Assembly (NCBI RefSeq): GCF_030384665.1
Contig: NC_083675.1
Location: 62,001-126,000 of the forward strand
From: Lodderomyces elongisporus
Taxonomy: Eukaryota; Ascomycota; Pichiomycetes; Serinales; Debaryomycetaceae
DNA: 64,000 nt
Reading direction: 5' to 3'
The first letter of the stretch is position 1. Every line of letters starts with the position of its first letter. The translations under genes were made by a program, and so were the position numbers. Shown here piece after piece: positions 52,792-62,411 of this stretch. The notes beneath the pieces were generated by a model, which had not been told where the DNA came from, did no database searches, and worked only from the letters and a program-made list of their open reading frames with translations.

Positions 52792-54215
52792 GATGGCACG
52801 TTGAGGTGAGTATTTATATAGCTTGAGAATAAATAAGAAGGAAACAAAAAAGGGGGAGGAAGATAATTACTAGTACTCAGTAATGGAAATTTGTAAATAA
52901 GAAAAGAAGAAGAAGCTAGATGGGAGAGATTTAATAATGAAGGGAGTTTCGGCGAATATTTATACTGTTTCGGCCAACCTTGAAATCTTGAGTATTTTTC
53001 TTATTATTATTATTATTATTTTTATTTTTTCACAAGAGTCAAAGCTTCAACGTTTAGTTGTCCAACTATAGTTGTCAGTTCTAGATCCAACTATTATTGT
53101 TTTAGGTGTTGTTTATTGTTGAGTTGTTTATTATGACGAGAAATAATTAATTATATAGAGTGTGAGAGAACCAAAAAAAAAAAGAAAAAACCAACAACAT
53201 AGAACTTTACACACTTTTAACAATATTACGAAATTGTTTTTAGCTAATCCTTATTCTTATTCCCACGTGTAACTAAACCTTTTACGCATTTGTTCTTTTT
53301 TTTTTTTGCTTTTTCTTACTCGATATTACTCCATGTTTCTTTATATTCTTTCATACGTTATTTACCTTGTTAGAGTCTATAGCTCTTCAGCTATTCAAAG
53401 ACACCCATTACTCAACCCTCATTTCTACTAATTTGCACCTGAAATAAAGATTGAAAGTTTGATTATTTTCGCCGACATTGCTCTAATCACAATTTAAACA
53501 ATGGAAAAAATTAAAATATAGACTACACGCAACTTGCCTAGCATATAATTGGCTGATTATATGGAGAAAAGGAGAGAGAGAGAGGGGGAAGGAGAAAAAA
53601 CAAAACAGACAGCGAGGGTTTCTAGTCTTTTTTCACGTTTGTGTAATTATTGTCGCTGAAAATTTAGATCAAATTCCGCCGAGTTTTCAACGATACTGCG
53701 GTATGGATTCATTTGTTAAATGTTTCTATATGTTTATTGAGAATCACATGGAGAAATAATAGGTTGGAAATATTTGATGTAGCTATGGACAACAAAGTCA
53801 AAACAAAAAAAGAAAGGAAAGAAACAGATACTTTAGGGGCTATGCCGACAATACAAGTTTTGACTAATGAGAGAATTAGTTTGGTAAAAAAAACAAATTG
53901 ATTGTTTTTATCACTCGGTATATTCAATTCATTGTTTGTTTTCTGATGGTCAAAAACAAAAAAAAAAAAACATAGTAGAAACGTATATGCCACGTCAAAA
54001 AGTAAGAGAGACGAAAATAGAAGCAAACAAATAAGACAAAATAGACGATTGATTTCAACATATTTGCTTTTAAAAGAACTACTTTTTTTACTTGTTTCAT
54101 TGTTGTCAACAAATCTGCAACCATATCCTAGTCAATATTGTCTATTCAATTTTGTTTTGAAAAGATTACAAAGAAAAGAAAATACAATGGTAATCATTGG
54201 ATCATTTACAAGAGT
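52792..54215. other. INO1 upstream region
   Basis: About 1.4 kb. A TATATAAATA sequence (minus sense) lies only about 25-35 bp before the INO1 ATG (near 52813-52823). CACGTG lies at 53264-53269 and a CACATG E-box variant near 53746. Small frames at 53709-54026 have no recognisable similarity. No clear Ino2/Ino4 consensus (CATGTGAAAT) was found close to the start. Confidence 0.55.
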
Positions 54216-54386
54216 ATGTCAAAGTATATCTTTATTGGAAAATTGCCTCTTGAACTAAGGATTGAAGTTGAACGCGTATTAGACGGTACACTAGATACTC
54301 CTTCTTTTTTCGGTACTTGCTCTCTATTTCCACCTCTTACTATCTCCGCTATTTTTTTTCGTTTCATTTCCTTTTGGCAAAAATAG
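54216..54386 (+). other. Short ORF of uncertain status beside the WD40 relic
   Basis: A 56-codon ATG frame whose first 33 residues (SKYIFIGKLPLELRIEVERV and onward) look protein-like (amphipathic, charged), after which composition turns into random T-rich translation. It could be a remnant or first exon; no family was recognised. Confidence 0.2.
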
Positions 54387-54582
54387 GGAAATGCAAATTC
54401 TCATGTTTATATTTCATTCTTGTAGGAAAAAAAAAACAATTTACAACTATCTCCCCCTATTTTCATATTTTCTGATAACTAATCCGAATACTTTATAAAC
54501 AAAAGTTAGGATGTACAACAATATTACTGGAAGAATAAAAAAGAAACAAAATTGGAAAAAGTAACTTATACCCACTTGGTCA

Positions 54583-55461
54583 ATGCCTATTTGTGACTTA
54601 GTAAATTTTTGTTTTTGCATTAGATACCGTTATTTAGCAAGTGGTTGTCCAAACGGCAATGTATATATCTATGATTACACTTCACATACACGTGCTCTTT
54701 GCCACGTGATGTTAACACATGTAACGAATAACCTCGGTTGCAATAATATACTAACTCTATCACGTGATATGCTCTTCAAATAGCTTCACAAAAAAAATTC
54801 TTCCCATTTTTTTTTTTAATTTTTTTTGTCAGTGTCGTCTTTCACATAAACTATTCTTTCTCAAAAAACTGCGACATTCAATATGTCATTCAACAAATTT
54901 TTGTGCCATTTTCATTTCGGGTACGCCATTTTGCTGGCCAATAATTGTGGATTTGGCAATATCAACAGATTAGTCAAAACAAGAGGCTTGTAAAAGAGTT
55001 GAGTTATACAGCCACGGTGCCAATGGCTGAAGCTAAAATGCAGCTGCTCTACTTTTTTTGCTTACAACATGAAACATCTTTGAATTTATTTTGTTCATTT
55101 CCTTTCTTTTGTTATTTTTCGAGCCACTTGAAAGCTATAGCTTAGAAGGTCCATACAAATTTTAATAGATGCATTTTTGGAATCTTGCCAGAAGCGGAAA
55201 TGAAAATTAGACGCTGCAAAACATTGCAAAAAAGCAAAGAAAAAAACAAAAAGGGAAAGCCAACTATTGCCATATTTAGTCAACTTGAAGCTCTATATGG
55301 GTCGAAGAACCAGCCTGGTTGACTTCTACCAAAATGACTCGGTTCAAAAATATTTGTTAGTTTCCTTCTCCGCATCCTGCTTCAAGCTTTCCATGTCCTG
55401 CCACAGCCACGAGAGTAGTTTTATGAACATTTCACTTTTACAATTATTCATGATAAACTAA
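54583..55461 (+). pseudogene. Decayed WD40 gene resembling SWD1/RbBP5 (COMPASS subunit)
   Basis: Four colinear fragments in three plus-strand frames. Fragment 1 (about 54625-54783) reads RYLASGCPNGNVYIYDY and, further on, MLTHV and TLSRD, like the first WD repeat and the HVRPIT/SSRDW region of Swd1; it ends in TAG. Fragment 2 (about 54860-54973) reads FLKKLRHSIC and PIIVDL, like the LKxIRFxxPI and IVDxS parts. Fragment 3 (about 55149-55220) reads TNFNRCIFGILPE, like the NIKxLIxSxxGE strand. Fragment 4 (55267-55461) reads VDFYQNDSVQKYLLVSFSAS, like the KYQDVxNKLQWNxxxFS strand. Order and spacing match an intact Swd1. Stops and frame changes rule out a working gene. Matches are weak and from memory. 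Confidence 0.4.
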
Positions 55462-56006
55462 ATTTTTTTGTGCCTTCGCCCCCCACCTCACCTCATCTCA
55501 CCTCGTCCTCCTAGTCCCTTCTCCTCTTCGTACCATAACCTCTACCACCACAATTAGGACTTTGTCCCCCTTTCCCGCAACTTCTTCTCCTCTTCTCTCC
55601 CTTTTCCGTTCTTACACCAAAACCTATAATTCGACCCATTTGATACAATAATATTACTTTTTTTTACAAAGAAAAAGAAGACAAAAAAAGGAGGAAAACT
55701 GATTGGTAAAGATAACAAATCCAACACTAAAACGGGTAAATAATCTTGGCTGCCCTATTTCTTCAAAATATCTTGAAAAAAAAAAGGAAAAGAAAGAATG
55801 CACAAAGAAAAAAGGAATTATTTACGTATTATTTTGTTTTTCGTAAAAGGCTAGTTTATGTTTTTTTTTTTTTTGGTACTTTTGGCTCTTTTTGGTTTTC
55901 TTTGGTTCACTCTCAACAGCACGATACAATATACGACCCATTCCATAGTAACTGCTCCAATTTAGCAAACTACCATTCTCATTCACCTATAAAAACTTTG
56001 TTCTGT

Positions 56007-56435
56007 TCACTTAACATGTGAACAAACTAAACAATAGAGTGGGTTCGAATATCCAGGTTTGGAAATTGGTTCAGCATAATTTATCAGTGCGAGCTGGCTA
56101 TGTTTTCCAGAACGAGACCAAATAGAAGAAGAAGAAAAAAATAAAAAGGCAAGAGAACAATTTGGTGAGCGCGTAAATGTTTTGTGACACATACGCGATA
56201 CTTCAACATTGCATAAGGACACATTTGCAGATGCGCGCCACTTAAGATGAAAGATTTGCAGAAATGCAGATATGCAGAAATGCAATGTGTGAGTGTTGGA
56301 CAGATCTGACAGCAAAGACAATGATGATGGAAATATCATGAACGATTGGTAAATGACAGCAGAGAACAGGCGCAAGTTTATGTACAAAGCAATTATCAGT
56401 TTTGTTTCTTCTTTTGAAAAAAATTTCATATCCAT
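56007..56435 (-). CDS. Orphan ORF, doubtful
   Basis: From the first ATG the frame encodes 142 aa (the open frame extends upstream to 56591 without an ATG). It holds a hydrophobic segment (LIIALYINLRLFSAVIYQS) and a Cys/Ser-rich C-terminal half, with no recognised domain. A stop-free run of 195 codons is unlikely by chance in such AT-rich DNA, which is the only support. It may be a relic, a fast-evolving orphan, or chance. Confidence 0.2.
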   Translation of the reverse strand: MDMKFFSKEETKLIIALYINLRLFSAVIYQSFMIFPSSLSLLSDLSNTHTLHFCISAFLQIFHLKWRASANVSLCNVEVSRMCHKTFTRSPNCSLAFLFFSSSSIWSRSGKHSQLALINYAEPISKPGYSNPLYCLVCSHVK

Positions 56436-57420
56436 AGTACTTGTCAAAATGAATATGAAAAAAGTGTAACACCAAAAAACGAAAAAAACGAGGAGCCAAA
56501 GATGAGTCGTTGCACTTGAGAATAAGGTTGACTCACCCCATATGTTTGAGCAATCAAACAAGTGTTTGATTGCAACACGCTTTTTTGACAAATAAAGTGT
56601 CGATGCTTTCTGTATTAATTCAACCTTTTTTTTTCTTTCCTTCTTTTTTGTTGTTTCTGATTCTTTCTAACCACGAACGTTCATCACGTCAAAGTAACTT
56701 CCAGAATAATCAAACATTTAGTAGAGCCTACATATGTATATTTTATTTTATTTTATTTGTTCAAATTTTTAATTTTTATTTAAGTTGAATGTAGTTCACA
56801 CAATACCCAATAATTGTTTATCTTTTTTTTTTATTTTTTGCATTGACTCCAATCTTTATAGTTCTTATTTATTTTGTTGTACATCTCACAACCTTGTACG
56901 TCATTTGTGAATCTCTTCGTTGCGTCATCGCAATTAATTGTTCGTAACCAGCAAATTGCTAGTAGAAATTAACTCTTTCTTGTATGCAATCACCTACCAC
57001 TCCATCAAGTTGTAAACTCATTACAATACCGTTTGCGCTGATCATGAGACAAGAGAAGAAGAAAAAAAAAGCCACTAACCATATGATTTTCAAGAAGTTT
57101 AAGTAAACTAAACATATTTACCTGTGTTATCTGCAAATTACCATTATTATAATAAGAACAGTAATAAAAATAATAATAATGGTAATAATAATTTAAACAA
57201 TAAGATGAAGATGGAGAAGTTTACCATGCTTGTTATTCCACACTTTTGTGGTTTATTCAGATGTTTGCTGGGCATCAATTGTACCAAAACAGAGGCAGTT
57301 GCACATTTAGTTGAAAGTAATTCTTCTTTCTTGTTTTTTTTTTCAGCTTCAACACCATCTCCAAGTACTTCTGAATAAAGCCTACACTAGTAATTTAGGA
57401 GAAAGCACAATAGAAAGCAC

Positions 57421-57464
57421 CAAAATAAAATAAAATAAAATAAAATAAAATAAAATAAAATAAA
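57421..57464. repeat. (AAAAT)n array
   Basis: Nine or so tandem copies of AAAAT in intergenic DNA. Confidence 0.85.
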
Positions 57465-57992
57465 AAGAAGGTAAAGAAGGGCAAAATTTCTCTGTCCTTG
57501 ACCCCCCCCCCCCCCCTTGCCCCCAATTACAATGCCTAATTGGGATTTATTCCACCTCTATTCAAGTCTTATCACCAGCCATCATGAAAGACTGAAAATA
57601 CAAGTATGCTCACTACCAAACTCCTTCTTCTTTTCGTGTCACTTAATCTTTTTCTTTTAGTATTCATAATTTCTCTTTAGTTTTTGTTGTTCATCCACGT
57701 TGGTTGTTTCATCGCTCATCAAAAAATGGTTACATCTGACATCATGTGGTTCACTGTAGATACTTTTATGCTTTTAAAGTTTTGAGGGAGTTATAAAGAA
57801 AGAGAGTTCGATCCAACTCAATCAATGATTGCCTTTCAACCGTTGCAACATTAAAAAAACAAAAAGCACCTCTTATTTCTATACCCTTGTGAAAACTATA
57901 TACCAAATTGCTTTGTTAGTTCAATTAACAATGCTAATGACAATATCTACAATCTGTTAAACGAAATGGAGGTGAGGAAATGGTGAGGAAAT

Positions 57993-58014
57993 GGGGGGGG
58001 GGGGGGGGGGGGGG
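57993..58014 (+). repeat. Poly-G homopolymer (22 G)
   Basis: Uninterrupted run of about 22 G preceded by GGTGAGGAAATGGTGAGGAAATG direct repeats. Such a run can form G-quadruplexes and is prone to length change. Confidence 0.85.
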
Positions 58015-59291
58015 TTAACCAGGATGTTGATGAAAATGGAAGATACAAGTGTCACAAAGCGGATGAATAAAATAAAAAATAAAATAAAATGCGAGAGCTC
58101 TTAATGACACAAAAACAGCAAACTAAAGCAAAAAAAAATAGTTGCAAAAAAAAATAAATAAAAAAAAAAAGAAGAAGAAGAAAAAAAAATAAGAAGCATT
58201 GAAACCAAACCACTCGGAAGCAATAGAGACTGGCTAGTACATGTTCTATATCACAATAACCATCTTTATACAATACAGCACCGGAGAGTACAATAGCAGA
58301 AAAACAAAGTAGAGAACTATTAACGTCAACGCGTTTATTATTTTATTTCACCAGAGAGAAAATATGCTGACATTTTATCTCGTAAAATTGCAGCAAAAAA
58401 GTGTTTTACTGGTGATTAGTCAATTTGAAATTGGCTGTTCTGCAAAAAAAAAAAAAAACAGAAATGAAAAAATCTATAGAATTATAAAAGGGCAGCCATC
58501 ATCCCTCTCCATTCCTTGGATTATCAAACTTTCAGCTTTTTACTAATTTTTCTTTTTTGATTGTTGTTGCAATACTCATTCAATACATCTTATCTGTTTT
58601 GTGAATGGAACATCAAATAGTATAAAAGTTTTCCCACCATTTTGTTTTTTTTCAAAAATAAAGTTCAAATAACTGTTCTGCTTTGGTCAAAAATTTTTCA
58701 TCACATTTTTGCCCCTAATCCTCCCAAGAGATAAGATCTGTATAGATAAAAGAAAGCTAGGAACATATATATCTTAGTTCCATTGCATCACATCACATCA
58801 CAACACAACACAACATTGTTACTGTTACTGTTATTGTCACTGTCACTACCACCCTTGTCAATAACATTTCGTTTCCAGCTTGCAACTTCAGCTGTACTAT
58901 TTCAACTGCGTTTTGGTTTAAAGTGAGGGGTTACATTCCTTTGTCATTCCTTTAAGAGCTTTCCTCCTCCATTTGCCTATTCGCACATTCACTCATTTAG
59001 CACCCACACTCATATAGTACCCACACTTATTTAGTACCCACACTCATTTTAAAGAACCACCAAGTCATAGTTGCTGCGTATACTTATCTTTTTTTTTTTG
59101 GTTGTTGTTTTTGGTTCCTTTCCTGTTGTGTTAATTTTGGCATTTGATTCCCATTCATTTATAAATTGCTTGATACCCTTGTCAACCTTTATTTTTGTTT
59201 TCTAGCAAAAAACTTTTACATTTGATACCCAGATATAATTCTTGCCATCCCCTTTCGCTTATTTACAGCAATATTTATTTTATAAGCAACA

Positions 59292-60821
59292 ATGTTATTC
59301 TTAATCCCGTTCCTTTCATTATTGATTCCGTCGATCTTGGCATTCGACCCAACTAGCAACTCCAATGTCGCTGTATACTGGGGTCAAAACTCCGGCGGAA
59401 GCCAACAACGTCTTTCTTACTATTGTGACTCCTCGGCAATTGACATTGTGATTTTGTCGTTTATGCACGTGTTTCCAGACCCTATCCAATTAAACTTTGC
59501 CAACGCTTGTGAAGGTACCTACACTGACAGTGGTATTTTGAAATGTGATACTATAGCCGAAGATATCAAGTACTGTCAACAACAAGGCAAGATTGTGTTG
59601 CTCTCCTTAGGTGGAGCATCTGGCTCATATGGTTTATCATCGGACGATGTTGCACGTGAATTTGCCCATACCGTGTGGGATTTGTTTGGTAACTCCGACA
59701 CGTTATCTTCTGATGAGAGACCATTCGGTGATGCTGTGCTTGATGGTTTCGATTACGATATAGAAAACAATTCGCCAACAGGATATGCCGCCATGGCCAG
59801 TGAATTGAGAACAATCTTTGCAACTGATACTTCAAAGCTGTACTATCTAGGTGCAGCACCACAATGTGTTTACCCCGATGCTTCTGTGGGTGATTTGCTT
59901 GATGAGAGTTACATTGATTTTGTCTTTATCCAATTCTACAACAATTGGTGTAATTTGGGATCGGCACCTTTTAACTGGAACGAATGGTTGAGTTATGCAG
60001 AAAATGTTAGTCCCAACTCCAATGTAAAGTTGTTTGTTGGTGTTCCGGGATCATCCAGTGCTGCTGGTTCAGGTTACAATACACCCAGTGAAATTGCAAG
60101 CTTATTGACCAGTGATATTTTAAACAACGCACACTTTGGTGGTATTTCCTTATGGGATGCTTCTGCTGGTTGGGGTAACAAGTTTGGTGGTAGCAATTTC
60201 ATTGAAGAAGTAAAAGCAATTGTCCAAGGTACATATTCCAACTCGGTTTCGTCGTCATCTATTGATAGCACAAGTACAACTTCAACAACAACAACAACAA
60301 TCACCACCACAACTACCAGTAGTACCGGCACTTCTACCACATCCAGTACTTCTAGTACATCTACCACATCCAGTACATCTACCACATCCAGTACATCTAC
60401 CACATCCAGTACATCCAGTACATCTACCACATCCAGTACATCTAGTACATCTACCACATCTACCACATCCAGTGTTAGTTCTGCTGACTTTGTAACGTCA
60501 GACAAAAATGCTAATGCAGTTGATCCCTCATCCACTTCCGCCACTAGCACCACTTCATTAGTTGTTCCATCAAAACAAGACGTACAATCGTTGGCTTCAT
60601 CTTCATCTTCATCTTCATCTTCCGCCTCTTCAGTGTTCGATCCAACAACTTTACTGACTTCCACAACTGCATCCTCATCCTCGTCACCAATATTGGCACA
60701 ATCAATCCTCAAAACATTTACTGCTGTCGAGTACTATCCTTCAACCCAAACAAAAGAAACAACAGCTTTTGATCTTCAAGCAACTGTGACCATGTACAGA
60801 ACTGTTAGTCAAGCTCCATAA
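59292..60821 (+). CDS. Secreted GH18 chitinase with Ser/Thr-rich tail
   Basis: Endochitinase (yeast Cts1/Cht family) acting on septum or wall chitin. The 509-aa precursor has a signal peptide (about 1-17), then the GH18 domain (about 22-310): VAVYWGQNSGG, LLSLGGASGSYG and the catalytic DGFDYDIE at 151-158 with acid Glu158 (Tyr at the usual Phe position). YYLGAAPQC and FIQFYNNWC follow. A Ser/Thr tandem-repeat region occupies about 315-400 and further poly-Ser about 430-475. The C-terminus has neither a hydrophobic GPI tail nor a Cys-containing chitin-binding domain, so assignment to Cht2 or Cht3 is open. Confidence 0.92.
   Translation: MLFLIPFLSLLIPSILAFDPTSNSNVAVYWGQNSGGSQQRLSYYCDSSAIDIVILSFMHVFPDPIQLNFANACEGTYTDSGILKCDTIAEDIKYCQQQGKIVLLSLGGASGSYGLSSDDVAREFAHTVWDLFGNSDTLSSDERPFGDAVLDGFDYDIENNSPTGYAAMASELRTIFATDTSKLYYLGAAPQCVYPDASVGDLLDESYIDFVFIQFYNNWCNLGSAPFNWNEWLSYAENVSPNSNVKLFVGVPGSSSAAGSGYNTPSEIASLLTSDILNNAHFGGISLWDASAGWGNKFGGSNFIEEVKAIVQGTYSNSVSSSSIDSTSTTSTTTTTITTTTTSSTGTSTTSSTSSTSTTSSTSTTSSTSTTSSTSSTSTTSSTSSTSTTSTTSSVSSADFVTSDKNANAVDPSSTSATSTTSLVVPSKQDVQSLASSSSSSSSSASSVFDPTTLLTSTTASSSSSPILAQSILKTFTAVEYYPSTQTKETTAFDLQATVTMYRTVSQAP
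60337..60470 (+). repeat. Tandem repeat coding Ser/Thr in the chitinase
   Basis: Repeats of TCTACCACATCCAGTACA (18 bp) and 9-bp derivatives code for STTSST units, a mucin-like O-glycosylated stretch. Apparent poly-Val/Asp and poly-His/Pro frames over it are artefacts. Confidence 0.85.
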
Positions 60822-61244
60822 GATGAAAGCAAGTAAAAAAACGTGGAAGGCAAATGGTTAAGGTTAGCCAAAATGAAGCAACAATGCGAAACAACAAAAA
60901 AACGGAAATAATTGAAACATATTGGAAATCAAAATAAAAAAAAAAGAAAGAAAAGAAAAAAAAAAGGAAAGACAAGGATACATGGACACCAACAGTACAA
61001 GAAATTTTCCCAAAAACCTTTGAATTCTTTCCTTGTGTTTCCTGTACTATATCCTTTGACTTTTTTTATTTTTGCCTCGTTTTATTTTTCATTCTCCCTA
61101 TAATTCTTATTATTGCGCTCTGTGTGTTTGATTCCACTCTTTATTATTTTAGTTCTAGATAGGAGATGTCTTGTTGATAAATGTTTTTAATATAAAATAA
61201 TCTATTTTTTTTGTTCATTTGAATCGTCTGTATCACTTTCACAT
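60822..61244. other. 3' flanks of convergent chitinase and RRG7
   Basis: A 423-bp region with an A-rich run (60928-60965) after the chitinase stop and T-rich DNA before RRG7. No gene was recognised. Confidence 0.6.
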
Positions 61245-61991
61245 TCAATGTCTCTTCCCCAATCCCGAAGCAACAAGAAGACTCAATTGTTGTTCCATAC
61301 AAAACCCACTCAAGACTTGTCTCGCCATCTGGTTCAAGTAAATCGAATTCAACTCTCCGCCACACCATGAATCGTAATCATACAGTTGTTCGCTATTTCC
61401 AGTATTGCGTAATGGAGCAATTCCAATACTAGCCAATGGGTACAGCAATTTATCAAGCACTGTAGTAGCCTGCTCAGTGATCCCGTGCGGGCTTACTATA
61501 AACATAAATGTAGATGCTTTGGAAAGCAGGCTCAGTTGATGATACTCCAATATACCGGCAAGTTGTCGTACTGTTGATGCACTAAGTTTTTTTCTGTAGT
61601 TTTTACACTGCACAAGAAGGTTGATATCATTCTTTAGCGATAGCTTTGTTTCTAATGGGGTATTTTGAAAGCCCTGGGAATGGATCAAGGAACACTCGTT
61701 TGCTCGTGATATGGTTCCCAAAGCTTCTGAAACTTTATAATATGGCATCAAATCCCATTTACCCATCAAATCGACTCCGTTATCGTAAGCACCCCCGCAT
61801 TTGATCAAGCCTTTAGCATTCAAATGTCGTGTTAAAAACTGCTTGACGTACAATTCGTATAAAGTGCCTTGAAATACAGTTGAGACTGTGCTTAATCCGT
61901 GAAGTCGACAATGACGGAGATATTCATGTGTGTCTTGAATAAGTGAGATGCTGGCCTTACTGGCATATCGTCGGAAACTGATCTGGTTCAT
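61245..61991 (-). CDS. RRG7: Mitochondrial respiratory-growth protein Rrg7 (DUF2034)
   Basis: Mitochondrial protein required for respiratory growth; the molecular role is not established. The start is the ATG at 61991 (NQISFRRYASKASISLIQD), which gives a mitochondrial presequence; the frame extends upstream only through hydrophobic T-rich sequence without another good start. The 248-aa protein carries a PD-(D/E)xK-type nuclease pattern: Glu46 in GTLYELYVK, Asp74 in AYDNGVDLMGKW and Gln128-x-Lys130 in LLVQCKNYRKK. These are the conserved DUF2034 positions. No intron. Confidence 0.88.
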   Translation of the reverse strand: MNQISFRRYASKASISLIQDTHEYLRHCRLHGLSTVSTVFQGTLYELYVKQFLTRHLNAKGLIKCGGAYDNGVDLMGKWDLMPYYKVSEALGTISRANECSLIHSQGFQNTPLETKLSLKNDINLLVQCKNYRKKLSASTVRQLAGILEYHQLSLLSKASTFMFIVSPHGITEQATTVLDKLLYPLASIGIAPLRNTGNSEQLYDYDSWCGGELNSIYLNQMARQVLSGFCMEQQLSLLVASGLGKRH

Positions 61992-62411
61992 TTCGATGTG
62001 AAGACCAATATAAAAAATAAATCCAAAAAAAAAGAAAAAAGAAAAAAGAAAAAAGTAAAGATGAAAGAAGTAAAAAACAAGGACAACAAGTGAAAATTGG
62101 TGTGAAAAACGTTTCTGGAGGAAAAGTATAAGAATAAAGTATTTCAAAGAGTCGTTAAGTCATCTAGTCTCTTCGTATTTACATTTGAAGACGCGCTATT
62201 GTATTGAAGAAGAGGGGATGAAAAAAACAATAGAATGAAAGAATGCGAGAAAGGGAACTAAACGGTACGAAAGCTCAAAAAACCAGGTACATCCCCAATC
62301 TCGGGAATTTCCCAATCCCCAACAAACATATCAAATAGTTCTAAAAACATCATTCCTTGTTATTAAAGTAGTATTGAAATAAAGCTATTGGTTTATATTC
62401 GCTCATACACA
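61992..62411. other. Divergent promoter between RRG7 and EMC10
   Basis: A 420-bp bidirectional region; A-rich (AAAAAAGAAAA) repeats lie just before RRG7 (62020-62060). A small CCCCAATCTCGGGAATTTCCC near-palindromic block lies at 62293-62319. Confidence 0.55.

Larger units (their letters stand above)
55462..59291. other. Gene-poor region upstream of the chitinase
   Basis: About 3.8 kb without a convincing gene. Contains pyrimidine-rich DNA (55478-55610), an (AAAAT)n array (57421-57464), a C15 run (57502-57516), a G22 run (57993-58014) and T/A-rich tracts. A minus-strand frame at 56007-56435 is the longest candidate and is listed separately. The last 500 bp before 59292 are probably the chitinase promoter (direct repeats of CACACTCATTTAGTACC type at 58990-59050). 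Confidence 0.55.

Noticed and set aside
56040..56062. tRNA T-arm-like GGGTTCGAAT
   Set aside because: The flanks do not pair into a T stem and no anticodon or D arm or A box is placed correctly.
56315..56365. C/D-box-like snoRNA signals (ATGATGA with nearby CTGA)
   Set aside because: The CTGA lies upstream rather than downstream, and no terminal stem or guide duplex can be supported.
60074..60712. 212-codon minus-strand frame of Val/Asp repeats
   Set aside because: Antisense shadow of the chitinase Ser/Thr tandem repeat.
62388..62411. Eight-residue upstream extension of EMC10
   Set aside because: It would begin at TTG; the ATG at 62412 directly opens the signal peptide.
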